A stretch of 5,785 nucleotides of DNA from the NCBI GenBank assembly GCA_016868095.1, contig VGHV01000164.1, positions 1 to 5,785 of the forward strand, given 5' to 3'. This document shows positions 1-5,588 of this stretch, one piece after another. Position 1 is the first letter of the stretch. Each line of letters begins with the position of its first letter. Under the pieces are notes generated by a model. It did no database searches and was not told the DNA's origin. It was given only the letters and a program-made list of their open reading frames with translations. Source of the DNA: Betaproteobacteria bacterium. Its GTDB lineage: Bacteria; Pseudomonadota; Gammaproteobacteria; Burkholderiales; Burkholderiaceae_E. Both the position numbers and the translations under genes were made by a program.

Positions 1-556
1 GACTGGTTTTGGTGCCATGAGTGTCTAGCGCACTTAGAAGTGACGCTTCCTCACCAACGAGCAGGCGCCGTTTTCGTCCTTCTGGTTGGCGGGGTTTTGA
101 GATACCGGTTACTGGGTTGGAGAGTGCTTTGTAACCCCACTCCGCCTTCGCTGTCTTGAAGATGGCGGATATTAGGCCTAGTTCCTTTGAAATCGTGCTC
201 GCTGATTTTCCAGCTCGAATCCTTTCATCGCGATAGGCGGCGACATCGGGAGCACGGATTTCAGAGAGTGCCTTTGAAGCTAAACCATGCCTAAGGAGCG
301 CACCGATGCGGATCCGTTCGATCTCAGCACCTCGTTTTTTAGGTGTGACGTCGCGTTTATACCTCATGAGTGCGTCCCTGAGGGTTTGAGAATAACTATG
401 GGGCGTTATCTGGTAAGTCCTACGTTCAAGCTCCATTTCGGTCACTAGTGCCCATCGTTGAGCGTCAGCTTTGAGTCGAAAGGACTTTTCGATGACCTGA
501 TGATTTCTCTTGATGCGTGCTTGCCATTTATCGCCTCGATGCCTAATTGATGCCAT
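1..556 (-). CDS. Tyrosine recombinase (phage/island integrase), N-terminal part, cut by the left edge
   Basis: My translation from the ATG at 556-554 gives 185 residues open to position 1, so the protein is partial. Residues 1-45 (starting MASIRHRGDKWQARI, with SFRLKADAQRWA at about 25-36) look like the short N-terminal arm-binding segment of phage-type integrases. Residues about 57-150 (TLRDALMRYKRDV, APDVAAYRDER, STISKELGLISAIFKTAKAEWG) match the helical SAM-like core-binding domain. Residues 154-176 (KPRQPEGRKRRLL, then EEASLLSAL) are the usual lead-in to the catalytic domain. The catalytic Arg-His-Arg-Tyr residues lie beyond the window, so activity cannot be judged. The start is supported by GGAGG (plus-strand 563-567) six bases upstream. 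The gene reads away from a truncated tRNA-Arg about 110 bp upstream of its start, as expected for an integrase beside its own attachment site. The family call is firm; the element type (prophage, ICE or genomic island) is not determinable here. Confidence 0.9.
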   Translation of the reverse strand, partial: MASIRHRGDKWQARIKRNHQVIEKSFRLKADAQRWALVTEMELERRTYQITPHSYSQTLRDALMRYKRDVTPKKRGAEIERIRIGALLRHGLASKALSEIRAPDVAAYRDERIRAGKSASTISKELGLISAIFKTAKAEWGYKALSNPVTGISKPRQPEGRKRRLLVGEEASLLSALDTHGTKTS

Positions 557-562
557 GTGCTG

Positions 563-567
563 CCTCC
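563..567 (-). promoter_or_regulatory. Ribosome binding site of the integrase gene
   Basis: The minus strand reads GGAGG, six bases before the ATG at 556-554. It is the best Shine-Dalgarno match in the window and fixes the integrase start. Confidence 0.75.
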
Positions 568-569
568 GT

Positions 570-589
570 TGGTCAGGAGGTGGTCAGGA
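570..589. repeat. Tandem TGGTCAGGA repeat upstream of the integrase
   Basis: The nine-base word TGGTCAGGA occurs at 570-578 and again at 581-589. The starts are 11 bp apart, about one helical turn. The second copy is also part of the near-palindrome GGTCAGGACC (582-591, GGTC-AG-GACC at its core). The repeat sits between the integrase start and the tRNA remnant, where integrase arm sites or excisionase sites usually lie. The repeat is directly seen; a protein-binding role is inference. Confidence 0.5.
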
Positions 590-664
590 CCATTAAACTT
601 AGAAGCGAAGACGCTCTATGTCATTGAATTAGAACAAGAAAGAACGTATCCCGCGGAACGCGGA

Positions 665-714
665 CTGGCCTCCGAAGCCAGGGGTCGCAGGTTCGATTCC
701 TGCCGGGCGCGCCA
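665..714 (+). tRNA. Truncated tRNA-Arg(CCG): 3' part only, probable attachment site
   Basis: Anticodon arm: stem CTGGC (665-669) pairs with GCCAG (677-681) around loop CTCCGAA (670-676), which gives anticodon CCG (672-674) and hence arginine. A five-base variable region GGGTC (682-686) follows. T arm: stem GCAGG (687-691) pairs with CCTGC (699-703) around loop TTCGATT. Acceptor 3' strand CGGGCGC (704-710), discriminator G (711) and encoded CCA (712-714) complete it. The matching 5' acceptor strand GCGCCCG and a D arm should lie at about 638-663 but are missing, so this cannot fold into a functional tRNA. Beside an integrase gene, this is best read as the attachment-site copy left when an element inserted into a tRNA-Arg gene. 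The intact gene would then be at the other end of the element, outside the window. The exact left limit of the shared core is not known. Confidence 0.85.
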
Positions 715-772
715 TGTTTGAGAGCTTTTTGCCTTGCTAAGAGGCTCTTGATCAGAGGCTTTGGGTCGTCGC
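715..772. other. Gap between tRNA remnant and the pxpA stop
   Basis: These 58 bp mark the start of the resident chromosome beside the island junction. They contain a short direct repeat AGAGGCT (740-746 and 754-760) and a T run (726-730). No stem followed by a T run in either direction is good enough to call a terminator for pxpBCA. Confidence 0.4.
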
Positions 773-1564
773 TTAATGGGCGCGGACTTCGACGCGAGCT
801 AGCGAAAGCGCCTCTCTTAGAGCTCTCACAAAGGGTACGGCGGTTGCTTTATCGCCATGGATGCACAAGGTATCAGCCGAAACAGGCACCTTGCTGCCAT
901 CGACAGCTATCAAATGGCCCTGATTGACCATGCGCAAAACATGGGCAACCGACTCGGACTCATCGATGATCAGTGCGTCGGGCCGGCTTCTGGGGGTGAG
1001 GGTGCCGTCTGGCATGTATCGGCGATCTGCGAACACCTCGCATCGAACATGCAAGCCCGCCAATCGTGCCTCTTCCTCCATGAGGCTGCCAGCAAGCACA
1101 TACATCTTCACACCCCCGCCCAAGTCCTTCACGGCATGTGCCATGGCTTTGGACAGCGCGCGGTCTTTGGCAGCCATGTTGTAGAGCGCGCCATGAGCCT
1201 TCACATGATGCAATCGCGACCCGGCTGCTTGCGCAAAAGCGCTTAAGGCGCCTGCTTGGTAGAGGACAAGCTCGTAAGCCTCATCAGGGCTAATGCTCAT
1301 GGTGCGTCGGCCGAATCCTTGTAAATCGGGCAGGCCGGGATGAGCGCCGATCGCCACACCCTGCGCCGCCGCCCGATTGACAGTTGCGCGGACAGTGGAA
1401 GGGTCGCCTGCATGAAAACCACAGGCAATATTGGCTGAGCTGATAAGCGGCATAAGGGCTGCGTCATTACCCATCGTCCAGGGACCAAAGCTTTCCCCCA
1501 TATCGGCATTCAGATCGATCATCGCTTTGCCCGTTGTCGTTTGCCCGTGCTCTGCTTGTTTCAT
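773..1564 (-). CDS. pxpA: 5-oxoprolinase subunit A (LamB/YcsF family)
   Basis: PxpA works with PxpB and PxpC in cytoplasmic ATP-dependent cleavage of 5-oxoproline (pyroglutamate) to glutamate. The 263-residue product carries the family signatures in order: DLNADMGES (17-25), NIACGFHAGDP (45-55), GAHPGLPD...GFGRR (73-87), VKAHGALYN (121-129, where most members have VKPHGALYN), EVFADRRY (176-183) and DTLCIHGD (231-238). Length is near the usual 245-255 plus a 14-residue N-terminal extension. The second Met (residue 15, ATG at 1522-1520) matches the usual family start. I keep 1564 because its ATG overlaps the pxpC stop as ATGA and is preceded by GGAG at a spacing of eight bases. It is the last gene of the leftward pxpB-pxpC-pxpA operon, ending 59 bp from the tRNA remnant. 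The family is certain; the function rests on the complete set of three subunits. Confidence 0.95.
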   Translation of the reverse strand: MKQAEHGQTTTGKAMIDLNADMGESFGPWTMGNDAALMPLISSANIACGFHAGDPSTVRATVNRAAAQGVAIGAHPGLPDLQGFGRRTMSISPDEAYELVLYQAGALSAFAQAAGSRLHHVKAHGALYNMAAKDRALSKAMAHAVKDLGGGVKMYVLAGSLMEEEARLAGLHVRCEVFADRRYMPDGTLTPRSRPDALIIDESESVAHVLRMVNQGHLIAVDGSKVPVSADTLCIHGDKATAVPFVRALREALSLARVEVRAH

Positions 1565-2796
1565 CGCCTATGCTCCGTATCGTGAAAGCTTTGTCCGAAT
1601 TTTGCTTGCAAGGCCTGCTCGACGCGGATTTGTAGCCTTTGCATGGCGTAGGACATCCGATCGGCCTCTTCAAGTGAAATTAAGTGAAACTGAATGAAGT
1701 TACCAGCCGCTGCTTGCGAGAGCATGGGATAGGCGGCCGAAGCCACCTCGAGCACCCGCGGATAGCCCCCAGTGGTCTGATGCTCACCCATAAGAATCAC
1801 CGGCAGGCCGGCTGGCGGCAACTGAACCGTGCCAAGATGGACAGCCTCGCTCGCAAGCTGGGGTAGGCTGGCTGTGTTTAAAGGCCTGCCCTCGCCGCTT
1901 GCCTCTAGCCTTAGGCCTTGCCGGTTACTTTGCGAGCTGACTTTCCACACTTGATCCATCAGGGCCTGCTGTTCGGTGGCGTCGAGCGCGGCCCAATGCC
2001 TGCCCTTGATAACCGGCACGTCGAGCAAGGGCCAACCATCGGGAATCGTCGATGCAATGCGCCAGCGTGGCCAAGCACATTCGCCATGACCTGTTGCGCG
2101 TTGCCCGAGTTCGCCTCCAAGTGCGGCTAGGGCCCGTTGCACGCTAATCCCCTCCACCTCAGGATTCAGCGCGAGGATATCCTGGGCCTCAAGACGTTGT
2201 CCGCCGATGCCAGCGGCAAGATGAGCGCTACGGCTGCCCAGAACCAGCGGCGTTTGAAGTCCACCTGCGAAGGCAACCCAGCTACGCCATCCCTGACGAG
2301 GCGCGCGCCACTGAAGCAAGCTGCCTGCTGGGATAAACAAAGGTCGATGCAGGGGCAAAACCATGGCTTTGCGCAGCGGGCGGCCGGCAAGCTCTTGCAG
2401 AACAAGCTCGTGCTCAGCGCCATAACTGGCCATCCAAAGGTCGCAGGGGCTGTAGATTTGCGGCCCCGGCCCGGTAATCTCGATGACGGCCTCATCAGGG
2501 CGATTACCGACCAATAAATTGGCAAGTCTTGCCGCCATCGGGTCGGCTGCTCCACCCCTTGAAAGAGCCCAGTGCGCCATGTGTGAGCGCCCCTGGTCTT
2601 GAACCGTGGTGAGAAGCCCCGCTTTGCGGATACAAAGATTTGCTACATCGCGTTCTTTGGCTTTGTTGGGCGGCCGCTTGGCTGTCACTGACGGCCTTTC
2701 TGACATCTTTTCAGGATCTTTGTCAGCATCATCTTCCGAGACTTTTTGCCTGTTTGGTCCCGAGGCCTTAAGCAATGGCTTCACCGCTGGCTCCAT
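1561..2796 (-). CDS. pxpC: 5-oxoprolinase subunit C (biotin-dependent carboxyltransferase-like, AHS2 domain)
   Basis: This is the partner of PxpB in the two-protein 5-oxoprolinase core, related to the carboxyltransferase half of urea amidolyase-type enzymes. Family landmarks in the 411 residues are GLLTTVQDQGR (60-70, usually TVQDLGR), NLLVGN (93-98), EITGPGPQ (106-113), GSRS (187-190), SNRQGLRLE (290-298, usually SDRMGYRLEG) and HQTTGGYPRVLEV (339-351). The AHS2 domain begins near residue 55. The first roughly 50 residues are a polar, charged extension (such as SEDDADKDPEK) not usual in the family. An alternative start is Met31 (ATG at 2706-2704), which would remove 30 of them. With the start at 2796 the gene overlaps the end of pxpB by 16 bp. 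Its stop overlaps the pxpA start as ATGA, which suggests translational coupling. No good Shine-Dalgarno precedes either start, so the N-terminus is uncertain. Confidence 0.92.
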   Translation of the reverse strand: MEPAVKPLLKASGPNRQKVSEDDADKDPEKMSERPSVTAKRPPNKAKERDVANLCIRKAGLLTTVQDQGRSHMAHWALSRGGAADPMAARLANLLVGNRPDEAVIEITGPGPQIYSPCDLWMASYGAEHELVLQELAGRPLRKAMVLPLHRPLFIPAGSLLQWRAPRQGWRSWVAFAGGLQTPLVLGSRSAHLAAGIGGQRLEAQDILALNPEVEGISVQRALAALGGELGQRATGHGECAWPRWRIASTIPDGWPLLDVPVIKGRHWAALDATEQQALMDQVWKVSSQSNRQGLRLEASGEGRPLNTASLPQLASEAVHLGTVQLPPAGLPVILMGEHQTTGGYPRVLEVASAAYPMLSQAAAGNFIQFHLISLEEADRMSYAMQRLQIRVEQALQAKFGQSFHDTEHRR

Positions 2797-3626
2797 TGTT
2801 GCTCGAAGGCTTCGAGTGAGATCCGCTCAAAGCGGATGCGATCACCCTCTTGAATCAAAGCGGGCGGGTCACACAGCGGTCGAAACAAGCGAAGCGGGCA
2901 TGCGCCAATTAAGTGCCAACCGCCTGGCGTTGGACTTGGATAAACCGCAGATTGATTGCCAGCAATCGCAATACTTCCCTCGGGAACCTTTTGTCGGGGC
3001 GAATCCCGTCTTGGCAGCTTCAGCGCCGGGTGCAAGCCCCCTAAATAGGCAAAACCAGGCATAAAACCGATAACCTCAGCAACGAGCTCGCTTTCCAGGT
3101 GATGCCGGATCACATCACTCACTGACAAACCGCAACGCTCAGCGACCAAGACTAGATCTGGGGCAAGCGGTGGTTCATAGCAAGCCGGCAGAACTTGTAA
3201 TCGCCCCTCGGATGCTGGCCAGCATAAAGCCTCTTTTGCCTTTTCGCTAAGCCATGCCTGTGCTTGGTCTCGCCATGAGACTGCCTGATTCGGGTTTTGT
3301 AAGCCTCTTGTTTCAGGAAGCCGCATCGCCATCGTGCGCACACCTGCGACGACTTCATCGCAAAAGGCCTGCGGCTCTTGCCGCAAAAGTGCCGCCAAAC
3401 TGCGTGCTGCCTGATTCGCCTTTGGGTGGTCGTGCCAATCAACCATCATCCACTGATCCCCACAAGCTGAGATGCTTGGTAGGGGCATTTTTGATGCTTT
3501 TGGGACAAGGTTCGGGTCCGCAGGTGTAACACTCATCGCTTTAGCCATCATGCCGGTGTCAGACTTTGCTTTGCCACCATTTGAATTATCCAATGTCGCA
3601 TAGGGAAAACCATAAGTATGTCGCAT
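2781..3626 (-). CDS. pxpB: 5-oxoprolinase subunit B (KipI/AHS1 domain); start uncertain
   Basis: This is the AHS1-domain subunit that pairs with PxpC to hydrolyse 5-oxoproline using ATP. In older literature homologues are named KipI (kinase inhibitor). Family motifs in the 281-residue reading are the N-terminal SISACGDQWMMVDW (51-64), DVIRHHLES (171-179), IGFMPGFAYLGGL (186-198), PRRDSPRQKVPEGSIAIAG (205-223) and VYPSPTPGGWHLIG (228-241). Homology begins only near residue 50, and the longest reading overlaps the divergent CoA-transferase by 9 bp. A shorter start is therefore likely: Met26 or Met27 (3551, 3548), Met31 (3536) or Met47 (3488). Met47 (235 residues) is closest to the usual length of about 220. 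None has a clear Shine-Dalgarno. It is the first gene of the pxpBCA operon and its 3' end overlaps pxpC by 16 bp. Confidence 0.92.
   Translation of the reverse strand: MRHTYGFPYATLDNSNGGKAKSDTGMMAKAMSVTPADPNLVPKASKMPLPSISACGDQWMMVDWHDHPKANQAARSLAALLRQEPQAFCDEVVAGVRTMAMRLPETRGLQNPNQAVSWRDQAQAWLSEKAKEALCWPASEGRLQVLPACYEPPLAPDLVLVAERCGLSVSDVIRHHLESELVAEVIGFMPGFAYLGGLHPALKLPRRDSPRQKVPEGSIAIAGNQSAVYPSPTPGGWHLIGACPLRLFRPLCDPPALIQEGDRIRFERISLEAFEQQWSQR
2802..2816. repeat. 15-bp inverted repeat just before the pxpC start
   Basis: CTCGAAG-G-CTTCGAG is a perfect inverted repeat around a single base. It lies inside the pxpB coding end (codons for SLEAFEQ), six bases upstream of the pxpC ATG. As RNA it could form a 5-bp stem with a 5-base loop covering the position of a ribosome binding site. 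It may simply be a by-product of codon choice. Confidence 0.35.
3593..3626. promoter_or_regulatory. Repeated ATGTCGCAT motif in the pxpB / CoA-transferase divergent region
   Basis: ATGTCGCAT occurs at 3593-3601 and again at 3618-3626, with starts 25 bp apart. Each copy is itself a partial palindrome (ATG-TCG-CAT). The second copy contains the CoA-transferase start codon and, on the other strand, the longest possible pxpB start codon. If pxpB starts at an internal Met, this region is the divergent promoter zone, and paired sites could be an operator controlling both directions. The repeat is seen directly; an operator role is inference, since no regulator gene is in view. Confidence 0.3.
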
Positions 3627-4865
3627 TCAAACCCAAACGCTGCTTCGATGAACCATGACGCAAGAGCCTCGAAGCTTCCCCTGGCTGGCTTGCGTGTCCT
3701 TGAATTGGGTCAACTGATCGCAGGCCCATTTTGTGCCCGGGTCTTAGCCGATTTCGGCGCTTCGGTGTTGAAGGTCGAGGCCCCAGACGGGGGTGATCCC
3801 TTGCGTAACTGGCGGGTTTTGAAAGACGGCAACTCGATTTGGTGGGAATCGCAATCAAGAAATAAGCGCTCGATTGCTATTGACTTGAGGCAAAGCGAGG
3901 GTCAAGCCTTGGTGCGCGAGCTTGTGCGCGACTGCGATGTGCTGATTGAAAACTTCCGTCCGGGGCAGCTTGAGCAGTGGGGACTAAGCTATGAGCGGTT
4001 AAGTGAAGACCATCCCGGTTTGATCATGCTGCGGATCTCAGGCTATGGGCAGACTGGCCCTTATAAGGATCGGCCTGGGTTTGGTGTGATCGGCGAGGCG
4101 ATGGGAGGTTTGCGTTATCTAAGCGGCGAGCCGGGTCAAATACCAGTGCGGGTTGGTGTGTCCATTGGCGACTCGCTTGCCGCATTGCATGGGGTTATCG
4201 GGATCATGATGGCTTTGCGCGAGCGCGAAGTGCGCGGCGGAAAAGGCCAGGTTATCGATGTCGCTTTATACGAGTCGGTTTTCAACATGATGGAGAGTCT
4301 GATTCCTGAGTTCAGCGTGACGGGTTTGGTTCGCGAGCCTTCGGGCAGCGCGCTGCCTGGCATTGCCCCAACTAATGCATATCGTTGCAATAACGGTCTT
4401 GTTTTAATAGCAGGCAATGGCGATGGCATTTTCAAGCGATTGATGACAGCCATTGGGCGAGAGGATTTGGCACATGATCGGGCGCTACAGGACAACGCAG
4501 GGCGGGTTGCCCAAGTCACAAGGCTTGATGAGGCGATTGCATCGTGGACAGCGGAGCGTTCGGTTGAGAGCGTTTTAGCCCAGCTTCACGATGCTTCGGT
4601 GCCAGCAGGTAGAATTTACAACGCTCAAGATATTGCAAAAGATCCGCATTATCAGGCTCGTGACATGTTGATCCCATCAACGGCCCGTGAAGCCTATGCA
4701 CTCACACAACCTGGCATTGTTCCAAAACTTAGCGAAACACCAGGGCTTTTACGCCATCCTGCACCGCGCCTTGGCGAGCATACGAGGCAGGCGCTCGCTG
4801 AGGCAGGACTCAGTGAAGAGCGTATTGCCGAGCTAGTTGCTTTGGGGACGATTCGCCAAAGTTAG
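3618..4865 (+). CDS. CaiB/BaiF family (class III) CoA-transferase
   Basis: Class III CoA-transferases move CoA from an acyl-CoA donor to a free carboxylate through an aspartyl intermediate, in the cytoplasm. The 415-residue product has the family layout: N-terminal PLAGLRVLELGQLIAGPF (21-38), ADFGASVLKVEAP (44-56), NKRSIAIDLR (82-91), DVLIENFRPG (107-116), RISGYGQTGPY (139-149), and SIGDSLAAL (182-190), in which Asp185 aligns with the catalytic Asp of formyl-CoA transferase. GQVIDVALYES follows, and a C-terminal stretch with PAGRIYNAQDI and HPAPRLGEHT completes it. Length is normal (about 380-420). The start at 3618 has only a weak AGGGA 11 bases upstream; Met11 (3648) is the alternative. It diverges from pxpB and ends inside the convergent crotonase gene (33-bp overlap). 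The substrate pair cannot be read from sequence; dicarboxylate-type family members are common, but that is only a guess. Confidence 0.93.
   Translation: MSHSNPNAASMNHDARASKLPLAGLRVLELGQLIAGPFCARVLADFGASVLKVEAPDGGDPLRNWRVLKDGNSIWWESQSRNKRSIAIDLRQSEGQALVRELVRDCDVLIENFRPGQLEQWGLSYERLSEDHPGLIMLRISGYGQTGPYKDRPGFGVIGEAMGGLRYLSGEPGQIPVRVGVSIGDSLAALHGVIGIMMALREREVRGGKGQVIDVALYESVFNMMESLIPEFSVTGLVREPSGSALPGIAPTNAYRCNNGLVLIAGNGDGIFKRLMTAIGREDLAHDRALQDNAGRVAQVTRLDEAIASWTAERSVESVLAQLHDASVPAGRIYNAQDIAKDPHYQARDMLIPSTAREAYALTQPGIVPKLSETPGLLRHPAPRLGEHTRQALAEAGLSEERIAELVALGTIRQS
4833..4865. other. Tail-to-tail overlap of CoA-transferase and crotonase genes
   Basis: The plus-strand CoA-transferase stop (TAG, 4863-4865) and the minus-strand crotonase stop (TAG, 4835-4833) leave 33 bp coding on both strands. 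There is no room for a terminator between them, so transcription from either side must run into the other gene. Confidence 0.85.
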
Positions 4866-5570
4866 CGCTCGATAGGCCATGATGCGTTCTTTGATGCTAC
4901 CCAAACTTGCTGAAGCAACGAGTGCATCCATGTCGGCCTGGCGGTAATCGGGCCGCAATTGCTGCCGTAATTGCTCCATGGTCTTGCGATCAGCTAAAGG
5001 CGGCTGCCTGAGCATGTCAAGCAAATAGGCATAGGCATTCGTATCAGGGCTAGCTTTACCAAAACCACTGGCAAGCGCTTGGCTTTGATCCACGCTTAGG
5101 CCACCGCTCAGCCATTGCATGGCCCGAGCTGTTCCGACAATGCTTCCAAGGCGCCGGCTGCCCAAAATCAGGCCAAAACCAACGCCCGGAAAGCGGATGC
5201 TTACCTCTGTTCCAAGCCAGGCTTCGTCGCAGACGGCCAATAAGTCAGCGCCAGCACCCCAAGCCCTGCCTTGGCAAAGAGCGACGCAACGCATAGGGGC
5301 GTACCAAATACTTTGCAGCAAGTGCTCAATGGCAATGAACCTTTCAATGAGGTTTTGATCGGAGAGATCGTCGAGCTCGCTAAGATCAAAGCCTGTGCAA
5401 AAGTGTTTGGCGCTGCTTGAAAAAAGTAGGGAATGAACGCCAGCGTCTGCGATGGCCTCATCGACGGCTTGCTGTATCGCCCGGACCATCGCGACACTCA
5501 GCGCATTGCCGCGCTCGGCGTGGCACAGTTGTAGGGTGAAGAGGCCTTGATGCCGGTCGACGGATATCAT
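4833..5570 (-). CDS. Enoyl-CoA hydratase/isomerase (crotonase) family protein with altered active site
   Basis: The 245-residue protein has the crotonase fold pattern: N-terminal LCHAERGNALSVAMV (15-29), oxyanion-hole segment HFCTGFDLSEL (56-66), second oxyanion segment GRAWGAGADLLAVCDEAWLG (101-120), then IRFPGVGFGLILGSRRL (125-141) and IVGTARAMQWL (144-154). Family members bind an acyl-CoA thioester and stabilise its enolate. In enoyl-CoA hydratase the two catalytic glutamates lie in GGGCE and in the following PE. By motif alignment the equivalents here are Asp109 and Gly129 (PG). Ordinary hydratase activity is therefore doubtful, and an isomerase, lyase, decarboxylase or hydrolase role is possible. 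The C-terminal helical part is short but present. It lies 18 bp downstream of a CDGSH gene on the same strand, so the two may be cotranscribed. Its end overlaps the CoA-transferase end by 33 bp. No clear Shine-Dalgarno precedes the ATG. Confidence 0.9.
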   Translation of the reverse strand: MISVDRHQGLFTLQLCHAERGNALSVAMVRAIQQAVDEAIADAGVHSLLFSSSAKHFCTGFDLSELDDLSDQNLIERFIAIEHLLQSIWYAPMRCVALCQGRAWGAGADLLAVCDEAWLGTEVSIRFPGVGFGLILGSRRLGSIVGTARAMQWLSGGLSVDQSQALASGFGKASPDTNAYAYLLDMLRQPPLADRKTMEQLRQQLRPDYRQADMDALVASASLGSIKERIMAYRALTLANRPQSN

Positions 5571-5588
5571 GAATATATCGTTATCATG

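Larger units (their letters stand above)
557..664. other. Non-coding interval between integrase start and tRNA remnant
   Basis: This stretch holds the integrase ribosome binding site, the TGGTCAGGA tandem repeat (570-589), an AT-richer segment (about 590-648), and a perfect 5-bp stem with a GAA loop, CCGCG-GAA-CGCGG, at 651-663. It contains no recognisable 5' half of a tRNA: the expected acceptor strand GCGCCCG and the D arm are absent from the 30 bases before the anticodon arm. The integrase promoter should lie here, but I see no convincing -35/-10 pair. Confidence 0.5.
1..714. mobile_element. End of an integrated element (prophage or genomic island) at a tRNA-Arg site
   Basis: This call is inferred from the leftward integrase gene (1-556) together with the tRNA-Arg(CCG) 3' fragment (665-714). 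Elements using tRNA-targeting tyrosine recombinases carry a copy of the tRNA 3' end in their attachment site. After insertion one junction has an intact tRNA and the other only the 3' fragment. Here the fragment abuts housekeeping metabolic genes on its right, so the element should extend leftward off the window. Its size and cargo are unseen. Confidence 0.75.

Noticed and set aside
638..714. Complete tRNA gene
   Set aside because: The 5' acceptor strand complementary to CGGGCGC and a D arm with the usual conserved bases are missing, so only a 3' fragment is supported.
720..765. Possible terminator for pxpBCA
   Set aside because: Only 4-5 bp stems with long or imperfect loops can be drawn and none is followed by a T run on the minus strand.
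857..1246. Open frame of 129 codons on the plus strand
   Set aside because: It lies wholly antisense to pxpA, which has unmistakable family motifs, and its translation shows no recognisable domain.
2606..3064. Open frame of 152 codons on the plus strand
   Set aside because: It spans the antisense of the pxpB end and the pxpC start, both supported by conserved motifs, and has no domain pattern of its own.
4136..4519. Open frame of 127 codons on the minus strand
   Set aside because: It is antisense to the well-supported CoA-transferase and includes the complement of the catalytic Asp region; it is a shadow frame.
5571..5587. Six-codon reading frame (ATG to TGA) overlapping the crotonase start
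   Set aside because: It is too short to distinguish from chance and has no ribosome binding site.
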